A stretch of DNA of 64,000 nucleotides from Torymus aiolomorphi (taxonomy: Eukaryota; Arthropoda; Insecta; Hymenoptera; Torymidae), in NCBI GenBank assembly GCA_036365515.1, contig CM070877.1:65918522-65982521 (forward strand), given 5' to 3'. This document shows positions 44,341-57,758 of the stretch, piece after piece. The position numbers and the translations under genes are program-made. The notes under the pieces are model-generated. The model was not told where the DNA came from and made no database searches. It was given only the letters and a program-made list of their open reading frames with translations. Position 1 is the first letter of the stretch. Every line of letters begins with the position of its first letter.

Positions 44341-45850
44341 AATCACGACCAGTTAAGACACACAGACTCACCATTACGCTCAGCCACAGCGCGAGAGCCG
44401 GAGTGTAACAGGACACCAGCCCGAGTCCTCTATAGCATACGACATTATATATTAAACTAAAATTCATTCATAAATTGTCGCCATAAAGCACCACACCATG
44501 TTCAGGACACTATATTCAGGAATTCTTTGAGTGATTTTTATTAAGCATTTTCGTTAATTATGCTCGTTTGAAAAGTAGGTCAGATGCAGGTTACTACTTA
44601 CCGACAGTACGGTTTTTATTTTATTAAATAAATTCTCAGCATTTTTTGGAAAAACACATTTGTCAAGTGCTCCGTATATGTAGATACTAAACTCACAATT
44701 GTTTTTGGATGATTCTATCGGTATTTTCGTGAGATGTACTCGTTTGAAAAATAACGTCGGTACTCACATCCCCTTAAATACAAGTTGCTAGTCGGCCTCT
44801 TACCCCGGGAGGTAAAAGAAAAACACCCGAATGAAATATCTACGATTAAGATTTCCCATTTACTCCAACCTCATATGTCGCCGTAACTACACATTACCTA
44901 AAACGAGGCAGTGTCACCTTTTTTCCTTTCCATTATAAAGTATAGGAGAAGCAATCTAATCATCACATATAGCAATTTTGGGGAAACAATATAAAACGGT
45001 GCGGCAAATGCAATCGAAATTGTGAAAATTGTACAATTAATATCAATGATAAAGCATTAAAAGATTACCACGGAAAAAACTCACGACCCTAACCACTCTC
45101 AGGGAAATCAAAAAGATCTCAATATCTTAATTACCATTGGTTTTATCATCAGTGTCCTTTATTCTCGATCGCTGGGGAACAGGGGTACATAAATGAGTCG
45201 CAATTTTTAACGAGCCAAGATAGGCAGAAATATCAGCCTACATAAATCTCAACTGACCAATCGGAAGGCGCCATTAAAATAAAAAGTAGAGTTAGTCAAC
45301 CAATGCAAAACCAGGCAAAATTGAAATCACAGAATCACCCAAAATACGCTGTGCCCAACACTATAGAAAAAAACGGGTAAATCACGATATCACGAATAAA
45401 AACTCTATTCTGGAGCCGAATACTAATTTTATTGGCCGGCTTCCAGAAATGAGACTATTATAATATCAACATTGCAGTAATAAATTAATTGACGAAACTC
45501 GCAAACACAATGCGAACTTCACCAGCAAAAAAAAAAACGCGTCAAAAAAAAAAAAAAGAAAGACAAAAACACAAGACCCAGAGTTGCGCCATACGGATAC
45601 AAGGCAGCCAATAAACAAGTGCGCCAGTATCCCATACAGGCTGCACCGGGCAAATTTTTATTTTTACTGTAAAATATCCGGACTTTAACATGTAAATCGA
45701 GACACAGACCAAAGCGACCCTACTAACGAGACTAACACGATATCTATTACCTTCCTGACGACATAATAAAGAAATCTGAAACATGAAGCTCAGTAGAACT
45801 AGGATAGGGCACAACAATTCAGAATACCCAATAAAACCGGCAAACCCTGT
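44341..45850. other. Unassigned region upstream of env
   Basis: No domain found on either strand. A minus-strand frame at 45542-45886 has hydrophobic stretches but no recognisable family. Integrase sequence expected here for a complete retroelement was looked for and not seen. Confidence 0.4.
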
Positions 45851-45860
45851 GTGCTTGCAG
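45848..45860 (+). promoter_or_regulatory. Candidate env splice acceptor
   Basis: TGTGTGCTTGCAG at the 5' edge of the env frame, which has no in-frame ATG. Insect errantiviruses make env from a spliced RNA, which fits. Confidence 0.45.
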
Positions 45861-45861
45861 A

Positions 45862-47666
45862 CTAACGTTGGAAGCATCGAACACAAGAAGTCCGTTGATA
45901 CAGCCCATATCGGGCCCAGCAGTCATTATCGAGCAGCTGATTCCGCTCGCAACGTCCAGCACAACGTGGAAGATTATACAACAAATTAACTTGGAACCAT
46001 TGTTACACCCGGGAGAGCGACTGCTAGACGCATGGCGATCCATAACACAACACTGTAGTAATATGGTAACGTGTCGTCATCAACAGCAGTTGAAGAACAT
46101 CTACAAACAAATTACGGATACAAACAAGGACATCGACAGGGCTCTGGAACTACTGGAAGGGCAAGGTTCGCGAAGGGCGACCCGAATCCGGCGAGCATGG
46201 TTCTCTACCGTTGGAAAGGCCAGCCGTTACCTATTTGGGACACTGGATGAGGCAGCAGAAGAGGAAATCAAGGGGCTTATAGAGGGAGCCAAAGACAAAA
46301 CCCGGCAATTATCAGACCTCTTGCTAAACCAAACGGAGGTTGTATACAAAGAGTTCGGAGCAGTACAAATGAAGGCCGAGGAGCTAGAACGAAAAACACA
46401 GATCCTGGATCAACATCAACAGGATTCGCAAAAAGAAGTCGCAATGATGGTGGCCACTCAGCTCCTCGAGGAAAACGTACTACAGTACGAAATTGACGTA
46501 CAAACTCTTACCGACGTGATCCTGTTTGCTCAGCAAGGATCCATTCACCCGCGGTTTCTGAACCTGACGCAAATCCGAGAGACGGCGGATTTGATAGCCA
46601 GAACAATCACCGAAGCAGCTTTCCCAGCTTCAACAGATGAAAATACCATATCGGAATTAGTAAAGATATCAGACGTGACGATCATATTACACAACTGTCA
46701 ATTAGTTTACCACATCGCGTTGCCTCTAATTGATTTTAAACATACCAACTTTTTAAGGCTTCACCCTTGCCAGTTCTTCAGAAAGCAGTTAATAAATCCA
46801 ATAACTTTGCCTATATTTGGCCCAGTTCACAATACTTTACAGTTAGTATCAGTAAAAATACGTATATAAATATAGATTCAAAGTCACTAGGTAATTGTAA
46901 GAAACTAAACAAAGGCTACATATGTCGGGAGACGGAGCCGGACCAAATCCTCAACGAACGCGCGGGGTGCGAGGTAAAATTGGCCGCGAACATCCCAATC
47001 CAGAACTTTTCCCAGTGCGAAGTAAAAATTATAGACTTGGATACAACCTTTTGGGCGCGCTTAAATAACCCTAATACGTGGGTTTTTTCAGTCAAGGGGC
47101 AGGAAAAGATGACGGTGAATTGTAAAAGGGCAGCGGACGTTAACCTTGATATAAAAGGTTCGGGCATTTTAACCTTGCCCGCCGGGTGTGTGGCGCGCTC
47201 CGATTCGGTAAGATTAGTAGCAACGCGGGAAATCGTAACGAATCTTGCGATTGAAACATTTGATGAAATGCCCCTGGACGTTTCAGCGATCTTGAACGAC
47301 ACTAACGCGTTAGTTGATAATCTAGTAAACGTGAGAATGGTCGGAGTAGCCCTAAAAGGCAGTACCTCAACGCGACTACTTAAAACAGGCAAAGACCTGC
47401 GAGAGATAATCGATAAATCCCGTGCACTCGGACAATATAGGCCTATATCCAATCAACTTTCTACCTTTAAGGATGCCGTGACCTATTTGGGCAGTAGTAT
47501 AATAATAATAATAATAATAGTCGTATGGAAAATGACAGCCTGGGGGCGTATCCCGTTACTAAAAAGAAATAGACTGTTTTCAGAGCAACAAGAAGGGAGT
47601 CAGCGTCCCGTACGACAGGAATTGGGAGATGCGTATATTACTCCACCTCCGCAGGGCGGGTATTAA
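45862..47666 (+). pseudogene. env: env (baculovirus F-like) of the retroelement, frameshifted
   Basis: Two overlapping frames (to 46869, and from 46767) together span an envelope glycoprotein. Near residues 102-110 of the first frame a furin-type basic site is followed by a hydrophobic fusion-peptide-like region and the FGTLDEAA motif conserved in errantivirus Env and baculovirus F proteins. A long helical stretch follows. The second frame has Cys-bearing ectodomain segments and ends with a short membrane anchor of Ile/Val near 47490-47525 and a Pro-rich cytoplasmic tail. A frameshift near 46770-46870 separates the halves, and no in-frame start or signal peptide is seen, so the copy is inactive. 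Confidence 0.85.
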
Positions 47667-48415
47667 GTCTACCGTCGCTCCTGGACATCGGCGATGACCA
47701 TCCTCATCAACCCCGAACGTCAAGCAGGGTCAGAGCTTCTGAGAGCACGAAGACCCTAAGGGGGTGGACCCCAGATCAAACGGCGCAATGAATATGCATT
47801 GAGACTGAGAACATTTTTGGTTGAATCAATTTAACAAAGAAAATAATTCGGTCTATTAAAGCTCACTAAGTTTTTTAGCAAATTAAATTATAAAGAATTT
47901 TCGTGACACAATGATTACATGTCTCATGGTGAGAACAAAATTTTTCCCAGTGGTTGCATACAACAATGCATACATATAATAATGTTATATAAAAATGATT
48001 TTTATTACTTATACTAAACTAGCGAGAGACAGAGAGGTCAGTTAAATAGAACTGTAAAAGTTAGTCACACATACGCAAACACTGCATTACATAACACGCA
48101 TAATTGTAAACATAAAACACATACATTTAGATTTTAGAATTTTATTTAGACTCCCACAATACCGCAAAATCGAGCCAACCTAAGCAACCAAAACAACCTA
48201 GCAAATCAAAACAAGAAAAAACTTAACAAAAAAAAACAGAAACAACCGCAAAATCGAGCCAACCTAAGCAACCAAGACAACCTAGTAATTGAAGGAAAAT
48301 AAGCCAGACCAACGGAGGAATCAATCAGCGACCGAACGAGGCGGAAAATTGTCAATTTTTTTTGGATTTGGGGTAGTTTTGATCGCCCAGGACTGCGATC
48401 CCGCGGCCTCGGACG
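47667..48415. other. 3' untranslated region of the env-bearing element
   Basis: No frame of note. Contains a near-perfect direct repeat of AAAATCGAGCCAACCTAAGC plus about 20 bp (48166-48206 and 48248-48288). No purine-rich tract immediately abuts the 3' LTR. Confidence 0.6.
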
Positions 48416-49003
48416 TGTTACGTGTGGAGACATTCCACACGCGAGTTCGGTCATGCACACGAAAACCGCGATTCAGCATTCGAAGCGTCGAGAACGTTCG
48501 GCACTGCGCCGCGACCATAGCGCGAGGATGCCGGAGTCGGTCGAATCGGTTGAGCGGCCGAAAACTGCGAGATCGACACAAATGAAAGAACGAATCTCCA
48601 GGTGCAGCCGGTCCCCACTATGATTAATTAGAAAAGTGGGAGACACTGCGAGTATAAAATGCGATGCTTCCGGCGTCGCGCTCTCAATTCTACCCACGGG
48701 GAACCTATGAGAGAGGTCTAGACGATACGACGACTCCAGAACGAGATAGGACGATAACGGAGTCTTCAGCCATCGATTCACGAGGAAGCTACGAAGCCAT
48801 GAACACGAAGAATCATCCGCGCCGCGCACATATATATACTTACACACGATTAGGACACCTCTCTCTCGCGCATTTGACTATTGAATAAATACCAGTTTAC
48901 TTATACTTCTTGCCTTCCGACTACTTATTTCACGTAAAACCAACCTCTCCGGGTGCGTAACTCAGAGAGGCCGGAAACAAACGAATACCCTTCACACGTA
49001 ACA
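48416..49003 (+). repeat. 3' LTR of the errantivirus-like element
   Basis: 588 bp, TG...CA. Same TATAAA and AATAAA as the 5' LTR. Followed by ATAT, the target duplication. Confidence 0.95.
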
Positions 49004-49556
49004 ATATTGTCACTACAAATAATTGTTGATAAATCACTGGAATCATTTTTGTTTTTCACCCGATTTTAGTTTTCATGGTCTCATTTTGCTCCTTAAGAAA
49101 TTTCATGGGGAGTTGCCGAAGGAAAAATTAAAAATTATTCAAAACTCAGAAAGTTTTAGCCAATTAAAAGAACATTTTGTTTTAACAACGTGCATGAATT
49201 TATGAACAATTATCTATAACTTTCTGAGTTTTGAATAATTTTTAATTTTTCCTTCGGCAAGTCCCCATGAAATTTCTTAAGGAGCAAATTGAGACCTTGA
49301 AAACTAAAATCGGTTGAGAAACAAAAAATATTCCAGTGATTTATCAACAAGTGTTCGTAGTGACGATATCTAGTTTCTAGAAAATAGCCATTTTGTGAAA
49401 AAAGTTATCTTAGTCATTTTAAATGCACCTCATTTATAATACATGGACTATCTCTATCATTATAAATAAATCACTTTAAAACTGTGGTTTTTTTTTAATT
49501 TTAGGTAACTTCTACATTTAGCACTATTTTGACTAGGGAGTCCGAGGAGAACCACC
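49004..49556. mobile_element. Remainder of the TTAA foldback element
   Basis: Continues the left arm (CACTACAAATAATTGTTGAT), passes a short loop around 49160-49205 and returns through the right arm to GGAGAACCACC and TTAA (49557-49560). Without the retroelement the foldback would be about 750 bp. The flank beyond TTAA (49561-49745) is an inverted copy of the 5160-5335 repeat, showing the same host repeat family on this side. Confidence 0.85.
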
Positions 49557-49560
49557 TTAA

Positions 49561-49760
49561 TCATGTTGAAATATTGTGCATATGTGGAAATGTTTATCGT
49601 ATAAGTCGTTTAGGTAAAAGAATTGTCTCCGAATTTTTAGATATATTTAAGGTTAAAATTTTTTTACGTATTTTCAAAATCGTAATTTGTCAATGACCAC
49701 TTAATGTATCAGTTTTAAATTTATAGACTATTTTGTATGCGATACAGGAAATGTTACTTC
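49561..49760 (-). repeat. Inverted copy of the AT-rich host repeat
   Basis: Reverse complement of about 5155-5335 with scattered differences. Confidence 0.8.
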
Positions 49761-49937
49761 AATAATGTCACGATAGACCTATTTCATTTTTTTTCTTTCT
49801 TTCCAATTAATTTACTAAATAAAAGAAATAGAATTACAAATAATGAGATCATGCGAATTCCTCCCGGGTGAAGTGTCGCGGTTGCTGAAAGATCGAGACA
49901 ACTTATAAAAAAGAAAGTCATAAAACTTGAGGCGTTG

Positions 49938-51007
49938 CACAGTGGAGCAGATGAAACTCTAGTGGGACAACATTCCTCTCTGACTGAAATCACATCGTAT
50001 TGAAACTTTTTATTTTAAACCTTCCTTTTTGTAAAAGCTACAAGATGTGCTTGCAACTTTTTTCATTTTCTAATGCCTACATATAAAATTTTTCCGAAAA
50101 AAGCCAAAAAATGTTTTTTCTTTGGTTGGGCAATAAGGGCATGTATTTACCAATAAAAAACCCAATTTTCTCTATGAATATTTCTAAGAATAAAATGAAG
50201 ATAATCTCTTGAAATTTTAACCAAATATAGTCTTCAATAAGTGTAATAAGCGGTTAAAATTTTAAGTCTATAAATCAAATTCTTTTTAAAAATTAATTAA
50301 ATAATTTTGAGCATATTTTCCTCAATAACAAATGACAGGGTAAAGATAATTTAAATATTAAAGAAAGAAAATGTAGGTAATTTAAATACCTTTCAAGAAA
50401 AGTTTATTATATTAAGTAATAATAGCATAAGATATAGAAAAAAAAACAAAAAGCTAAAAATTAAAAATTGTTCTTTGGTAAAAAAAAACAATAAAATCAT
50501 AAATCAGTCAGACTACCGATAATTTTCATCGAGAAGAACATAATAATCCTGATTCTTAAATTATTGAAATCAAGTTATTGGACTATTGGGTCATGTTCAA
50601 AAATGACAAAAGATGTATTGTCCACCTTACGGAATTTGATCTTTATTTCTAGTGCCTTTGTTATATCACCCAGGTTTTTAAATGGTTAAAAACAGTTTTC
50701 AAAATAGCAAAAAATTTCTCACATAGATTTTCTAAGTACCGATCACATTTCTATCATCGATATTGACTGATCAAAAACTTTTTATATGTCAACGATTTCC
50801 AAACTATCGTGTTCTACGAAAAAATTGCAATTTTTTGTCTTTTTCCAGGAAAATTTTATATGTAGGCATTAGAAAATCAAAAAAGTTGCAAGCACATCTT
50901 GTAGTTTTTTCAAAAAGGAAGGTTTAAAAAAAATAGTTTCGATACGATGCGATTTCAGCCAGAGAGGAATTTTGTCCCACGAGAGTTTCATCGCACAGTG
51001 GTCTGTG
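49938..51007. mobile_element. Foldback element with CACAG ends
   Basis: Arms of about 165 bp (49938-50103 and 50846-51007) are inverted copies, sharing GATGAAACTCTxGTGGGAC and ACAAGATGTGCTTGCAACTT. The outermost bases (CACAGTGGAGC versus CACAGACCACTGTGC) align only with a small gap. The centre is AT-rich and non-coding. No target duplication is obvious. Confidence 0.75.
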
Positions 51008-51288
51008 GTATCAAAAAAATGGTTAAAAATCCCGCTTCAACTGGATTTTTGCATTATAAAAATTAAAAAACAAAATTTCAACAGAGCTGAAGTGATGATG
51101 AATCGAAAGTCGTTGCATTTTACCTCGATCAGAGTTCCTAACCATCACCCCAAGCTTCCAAATTATTGAAAAAACAATTAATATATTTTCTATTTTACAG
51201 CATTTGAGAAACCCATTTCTTCTCATGGAAAATCTGAAAAATAGTTTTATGTTGGTCAAGTATGCTATACAAATATGCGTTTTATATA

Positions 51289-51720
51289 TGTTACGGAGTG
51301 TCTATTTTATGCGAGTGTGTGAATATCTGCAAGCGGCAGCACTGCGCTGTCCGTAAATACCCTTCTGCGCGGCATGTGTCTGTATGTATGCATGTGTGTG
51401 CGTGTGTGTGTGGTCGCTCTCTCCCGATCGCGGCCCGACGGGAAGTCCAGAGGTAAGTTGACTACCGAACCGGGCGGGCGGGCGAAGCTGCTCTCTCGAC
51501 TGAGTAGCGCGTTCCGTAGCACGCAAGCCGTACTACCGCGAACTCGTAAGTGTAAAGCGATGTGCTCAGCTAGGTGCTGTGAATAAACCGAGTGAATAAC
51601 AAAACGAAGCATTTCATCTTCCGCTATCCTGAACCATCCTACTGCACTGTCAGCCGAAGTTTCAGCGGCTTATTATCGATCCTCAAACCACATGAAAAGA
51701 CACGCGGTCAATCCGCAACA
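51289..51720 (+). repeat. 5' LTR of the BEL/Pao element
   Basis: Begins TGTTACGGAGTG and ends AATCCGCAACA. AATAAA at 51582-51587. A GTAAGT word at 51546 is a possible splice donor. A TG-rich stretch lies at 51385-51412. Confidence 0.95.
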
Positions 51721-51723
51721 AAA

Positions 51724-51741
51724 TGGCGATCCTGACAAGAT
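51724..51741 (+). promoter_or_regulatory. Primer-binding site of the BEL/Pao element
   Basis: TGGCGATCCTGACAAGAT, three bases after the LTR. Confidence 0.65.
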
Positions 51742-52292
51742 AGCAGTACACGGAAGGGCAAAATCATCGTAGATGACCTACGAAAACACGCAGTACTCGG
51801 TAAGCAAGCACTGTGCCCTCAACGGCAGCGCTCTGCGGCGCTCGCTCTTCCTGGAAACGCGGTGGCAGGCAGGCAGCGGCGCGCTTCTGCTGATCCGCGC
51901 TACAACCAAAACACGTTTTTCTTAGACTGTCGTACATCGACTAGTGCAATTCGCATTAGAAAAAGGCACGCGCTCTGCACCAAGAGGCGTGCGCATTCAC
52001 AACCGTACTAACAAAGGAATAAGCCAGCTCACACTCAGCACAAGAGAACTGTGGCGCAATCATCTCGACGACATCGTCAGTGCTGTGTTCTACCACATAC
52101 ACATACGAGCTCTCACGCTGCGCAGAAACAGGAGTTTTCTCAAACTCATTCGCGACCGAGCGCGCACAGACAAGAAGCAAACCGCCGCACCGGTAGCCAT
52201 CAGAGAGTCACCGCGAACTCGCTCACGTGCAGTCGCACTCTCCAAGCACATAGTATAACAACCGTACCATATTACTCGCACGTTCACGCAAA
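51742..52292 (+). other. Leader of the BEL/Pao element
   Basis: Untranslated region. Open frames here (for example 51944-52258) show no domain. Confidence 0.6.
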
Positions 52293-55200
52293 ATGGCAGA
52301 AGCAGCACAAGCCAAGCTGAATGAGCTATACATCCACCAAGAGGATGCATTCGCAGCATTGCGACGAGCTATCGCCTATGCTCGCGCGCTCAAAGAGCAA
52401 CATCGAATACCTCCCCTCTTGGCATCACGGGAGGAGCGTCTGAAGGAATGCTGGTCGGAAGTTACGGGCAATCACAAGGACATTCACTCTCTCGCAAAAC
52501 TAGTGGATCAATCCCAACGCAGCTATTTTAAAGCCAACAAACTAGAAGAAATGGAGGTCGAATTTATCAGCGCAATGGACCAACTGTCAATATGGAAGTA
52601 TGCAGTCGCAGAAGCTCAACGCCAAGCAGCAACTTCTGCTTCAATGACGGCGGCAGTTACAGTCCCAGTGTCGGTGACAGCAGCATCCCACATCAAACTA
52701 CCTAGACTAAGTATTCCTCAATTTTCAGGTAAAGTCACCGAATGGGTACCGTTTCGAGATTCGTTTACCGCGCTTGTAAAATCAAACAGGTCGTTAAGCG
52801 ACGTTGAAAAATTACACTATTTAAAAGGCTGTGCTCAAGGTGAAGCGAGCGAAATTATTTGTAATGTTCAGCTTGCTAACGGTAATTTCGACACAGCGTG
52901 GACCTTGTTAGAAACTCGTTACGAAAATAAGCGCGTCGCGTCGCAGTTAACACCGAGCATTATGGAGCGATTTTAATTCATGTATTAACTGAAAAACTTG
53001 ATCAACAAACTCAGCGGGACTGGGAACTCAGTATAGCGTCAACGACTGATATTCCTCAATTTGATGATTTTGATACATTCTTATTAGAAAGAATTCGCGT
53101 ATTAGATTCTATCAGTCCAGCTGAGATGTTGAAAAAGTCATCGCAACCATTTAATCAAACGAAGTCAAACGTTCAGTCACAGCCAAAATCAAGTGATAGC
53201 AAATTCAAACCTTTAGCTATAAAATCGTATATCGTTACGCAATCTAGCGGCTCTTGCCCGATATATAATCAAGAACACAAAATTTATCAATGTGCGAAGT
53301 TTAAAGAAATATCAGTGACTGAACGTTTCGATTACGTGCGCTCGCTTCATTTATGCTCAAACTGCCTCAGTAAAGGCCATAAGCACAGTGTATGCCCGAG
53401 CACTGGAACATGTCGACAATGCGCCCAGAAACACCACACTCTGTTACACAGAGACCCGTTGCAGGAAAGAAATCCCACAAATAATGCCGCGCACCAGCCT
53501 GCGTCAGCAGGCCAAACGTCCGTTCAAACACATCTATCTACTCAAAGCTCCTCACAATCCACCAAAATATTGCTAGCTACTGCTAGAGTATGGATTTCAT
53601 CTAATAACAATCTTAAAGTTCAAATTCGTGCCTTACTCGACCAAGAGTCAACTTGGTCATTCGTCTCAAGTAGGTTAGCAATGACTTTAGGAGCTCGGCG
53701 TATCCAAACGGCAGCCTCGATGACCGGCTTAGGCGGAGTACCTGCAGGTACGTGGTCGACTGCCATCACTGTTAACCTCTTCAATCAAAATCAACAAGCA
53801 GTTTGTCAGACTCAAGCGTTAGTTCTTCCCAAAATCACGTCATACACGACTGATAATTCTGTGCCAATTACAAACTTTGCTCATCTAAAGAATTTATCGC
53901 TTGCAGATGATTTATCTAACAATACAGAGATTGATCTACTCATAGGTGCGGACCTATATGGTTGCATTCTTCTCGATGAAATTCGTAAAGGTACATCAAA
54001 TGAGCCTGTCGCACAGCACACGGTATTCGGGTGGGTCATTTTTGGGCCATGTTTATCTGCTTGGCAAGCCACTTCTTCCATGATCCCTGTTCATCATTGT
54101 ATGCCGGCTTCCAAGTTGGATACGGTGTTAAATAAATTCTGGGAAATTGAAAGTATTCCATCGAAGACGATTATGTCTCCGAAAGAGCAATGTTGTGAGT
54201 CACATTTTTTCGACACTCATTCGCGCGATGCGGATGGAAGATATATGGTGCGCATTCCATTTGACCCAAATATTCCTCGTCAGTTAGGACAATCGCGATC
54301 CATCGCAGAAAACGTCTTAAAGAGAGTGGAAACGCGTTTAGCTCGTCATCCAGAGCAGCAGTTACTTTATCTCGAGTTCATGGAGGAATATCAGACCATG
54401 AATCACATGAGTCCAGTAAATCCATTACCTTCAAATCACACTCCCATAGTGTATATACCACATCACCCAATCATCCGGGAGCAGAGTCAAACTACTAAGC
54501 TCAGGGTTGTATTTAACGCTTCATCGAAAACTTCAACCGGCGTCTCCCTAAATGATTGCATGCTTACAGGCCCCAAACTTCAATGTGACCTTTTTGTAAT
54601 ATTGTCTCAATGGCGCTCATACCCTCTCGTCTTTGTAGCTGACATCGCTAAAATGTACAGGCAGATTTTAGTTACCCCTCACTTTAGTTGACCCTCGCGA
54701 TCGAGACTATCAGCGCATTCTTTGGCGCCCTTCAATTGATTGTAAACCTATTGATTATCAATTAAACACGGTAACGTACGGTACGAAATCTGCCCCATAT
54801 TTAGCACTCCGCGTAATAAAACAATTGATCGCCGATGAAGGCGTGACTTTTCCGCTAACATCCACTGTTCTGAATCACGACACTTTTGTCGACGATCTAT
54901 TGTTTGGGGCGTACGATACAAAAGCTGCGCTAAAAGTGCGCAATGAAGTCATCGCACTTTTGGGCAAAGCTCAGCTGCAACCACGCAAATGAGCAAGTAA
55001 TAGGCAAGAGTTGGTGTCTGATATTGATCCAACTAATCATGGATTATCGTGGAACTCACTGTCACGTGAGAACAGTGCAGCAAAGTACTTGGACTTAAGT
55101 GGCATCCATCCACTGACACCTTTTCGTTCTCTATAAATATAGATCTACCGTCATTTCTGTCGAAATGACAAGTGTTATCTCTTTTATCTCAGCTGTTTGA

Positions 55201-57504
55201 CCCCCTCGGTTGGGTCGCTCCAGTTATTATTAAAGGAAAAATCCTCATGCAGAGGTTGTGGCTAAACAAAATCCCATGGGACGAAGCCTTACAAGACTCG
55301 CTTGCCACACAGTGGCTAGAGTATTTTGAGTCGTTACCCGTCTTATCTGAAATCCAAATCTCTCGATGGAATTATCTTCATACCACCAATCAATCTAGTC
55401 AGCTTCACGGGTTTTCAGACGCTTCGAATGATGCTTACGGCGCTGTAGTCTACCTACGAACAGTTGACAATGTTGGTAACGTTCAAATTTCCCTAATAAT
55501 TAGCCAAACAAAGGTTGCTCCATTAAAGCCAGTCTCAGTGCATCGACTAGAACTCCAATCAGCTTTGCTTCTAGCTCAACTGGTTGTTGCTTTGCGCGAC
55601 GTACGCGCATTCGCGGATCTACCAGTACAATGCTGGACAGATTCAAGCATCACCTTAGCGTGGCTGAAAAAACATGCCTCTGCATGGAAACTTTTTGTAT
55701 GCAATAGAGTCGCGGAGATCCAGGAATTATTGCCAAATCATCACTGGCGTCACGTGCCAACGTCAAGTAATCCTGCCGATCTCGCGTCCCGTGGATACAC
55801 TCCGGCTGAAGTGGTCAACCGCTCGTTATGGTGGCGCGGCCCGGATTGGCTACTGGAAGAGCCAGCAGGCTGGCCCAATACGTTCCCTGAAACCCCTTCT
55901 GAAGACATGCTCGAGGCCAACATTATTGTCTCTCATGTTACAAATGATGCTGATGCTCCATTGTATATCGTAGTTCATAAGTTTTCCTCATGGTTACGAG
56001 CACTCAGAGTGACTGCATATTTGCTTCGATACAAAAAAAATCTAAACCTCAAAACTAAACAGCGAAAACAAAAAACCGCTGTAGAAGCGCCAGTTTGTCT
56101 TGGCCCTCTGTCTGCTCATGAATTATCAGATGCCCAAATTCTTTTGTTCAAACATCTGCAAACTCAAATGTTTGCACCAGAACTACATGCACTAACTAAA
56201 GGTCAAAGTGTGTCAACCAAAAGCAAGCTTTCTTCGCTCTACCCATACATCGATGAGGCTACAGGAGTCATGCGAGTAGGAGGCCGTTTGACCCATTCTT
56301 TACTATTGCATGATGCACAACATCCTGTAATTCTTCAATCACACCCGCTAGTTACCGCTCTCATTCGACACGTTCATCAGCGTTGTTTGCATGGGGGAAT
56401 GAAGCTTACCTTAAGCACCCTCAGGCAGAATGTGTAGCTGGTCAATCCGCGCCCACAAATTAAATCTGTTCTATTTAAGTGTATCACATGTGCGAAAATT
56501 CGCGCGACTTTGGCATCGCAACTCATGGCAAACCTTCCAGCATCTCGAGTCACTCGCCAAGAGCGTGCCTTTGCCCATTGTGGTGTGGATTACGCCGGGT
56601 CATTAAAGGTTCGCATGGCGGGCGGCCGTGGCATCAAATCTCAGCAGTGTTATATTTCTGTTTTTGTATGCCTCTCAGTAAAGGCAATCCATTTGGAATT
56701 GGTGTCTGATTACTCGTCGCCTGCCTTCATAGCCGCATACAAGCGTTTTACGTCCAGACGAGGTATTCCATCCCACATGCATAGTGATCGAGGTACAACC
56801 TTCAAAGGTGCTGATCGGTTGCTCCACGAATAGTATGTTAAGGCTGTGTCCGGCTCTGACTTCCAAGCATGTCTATCCCAAGATAATGTCCAATGGCGCT
56901 TTATACCTCCTGCTGCTCCGCACTTCGGAGGGATCTGGGAGGCAGGTGTAAAAGTGTTAAAACACACTTAAAGCGCATTCTTCTTGACCAAACACCAATA
57001 TATGAAGAACTGACAACCCTGCTCTGTCAAATTGATGCTATTTTAAATTCGCGCCCCCTTGAGCCGTCGAATGATGATCTTGATGACCTTAATCCTCTTA
57101 CTCCTGGGCACTTTCTAATTGGCGGTCCTCTAAATTCTGTCCCTCAATGCTCCTCAATCGATCTCAATCCGAACCGCCTCTCTCGGTGGATCTGACTTCA
57201 GCAAACTCTAGAGTTATTTTGGACCCGCTGGTCAAATGACTACTTATAGTCTCTTCAGCACCACACGAAGTGGCGATTGCCGGAGATAGAGTTAAAAAAG
57301 GGTCACATGGTACTACTGCGGCAACCGAATATGCCTCCTTCCAAATGGAATCTGGCGCGCATTGTTGACTATTTCCCGGGCGCGGATGGGCATGTGCGTA
57401 TCGTTAAAATTAAAACTGCTCAGTCTGAATATATGCGGCCCATATCTGAGCTTGTATTGTTACCTATAGATTTGGAAAAAACTGATGTACCTTGCGATCA
57501 ATAA
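52293..57504 (+). pseudogene. gag-pol polyprotein of the BEL/Pao element, frameshifted
   Basis: The ATG at 52293 opens MAEAAQAKLNELYIHQEDAF. Gag includes the LPRLSIPQFSGKVTEWVPF box usual in Pao elements. A frameshift near 52975 is followed by CSNCLSKGHKHSVC and a second Cys/His knuckle. The protease has LLDQEST where BEL/Pao normally has DxG, so its active-site Gly is substituted. RT reaches VADIAKMYRQILV, shifts frame at about 54690, and has FVDDLLFG at 54885-54908. A TGA interrupts near 54993. RNase H has LHGFSDASNDAYGAVVYLR (55405 onward). Integrase has the HHCC region (HVHQRCLHGG), VDYAG, HSDRGTTFKGA and PPAAPHFGGIWEAG, with stops near 56436, 56831 and 57193. The C-terminus resumes at 57277-57504. 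Confidence 0.93.
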
Positions 57505-57758
57505 ATAAAGCTTTCTAGCCTAAGTCATTCATTATCTTATAGCGTTGTTAGTTGCTATAATTAACTAATTTAAAAAAAAACCCTTAACCTTATACCTATG
57601 TTCTCTACTGTAATTTCTGTGATTAACACTGACATCGATTGTAAAATAAAACTAACTCTTAACAAAACGTATAGATTACCGGCACTCTGTCACCGAGCAC
57701 ATTGCTTAGATTAAGTAGGTAGGTGCGTGTTGAAATCATTATTTCAAGGCGGGCGGTA

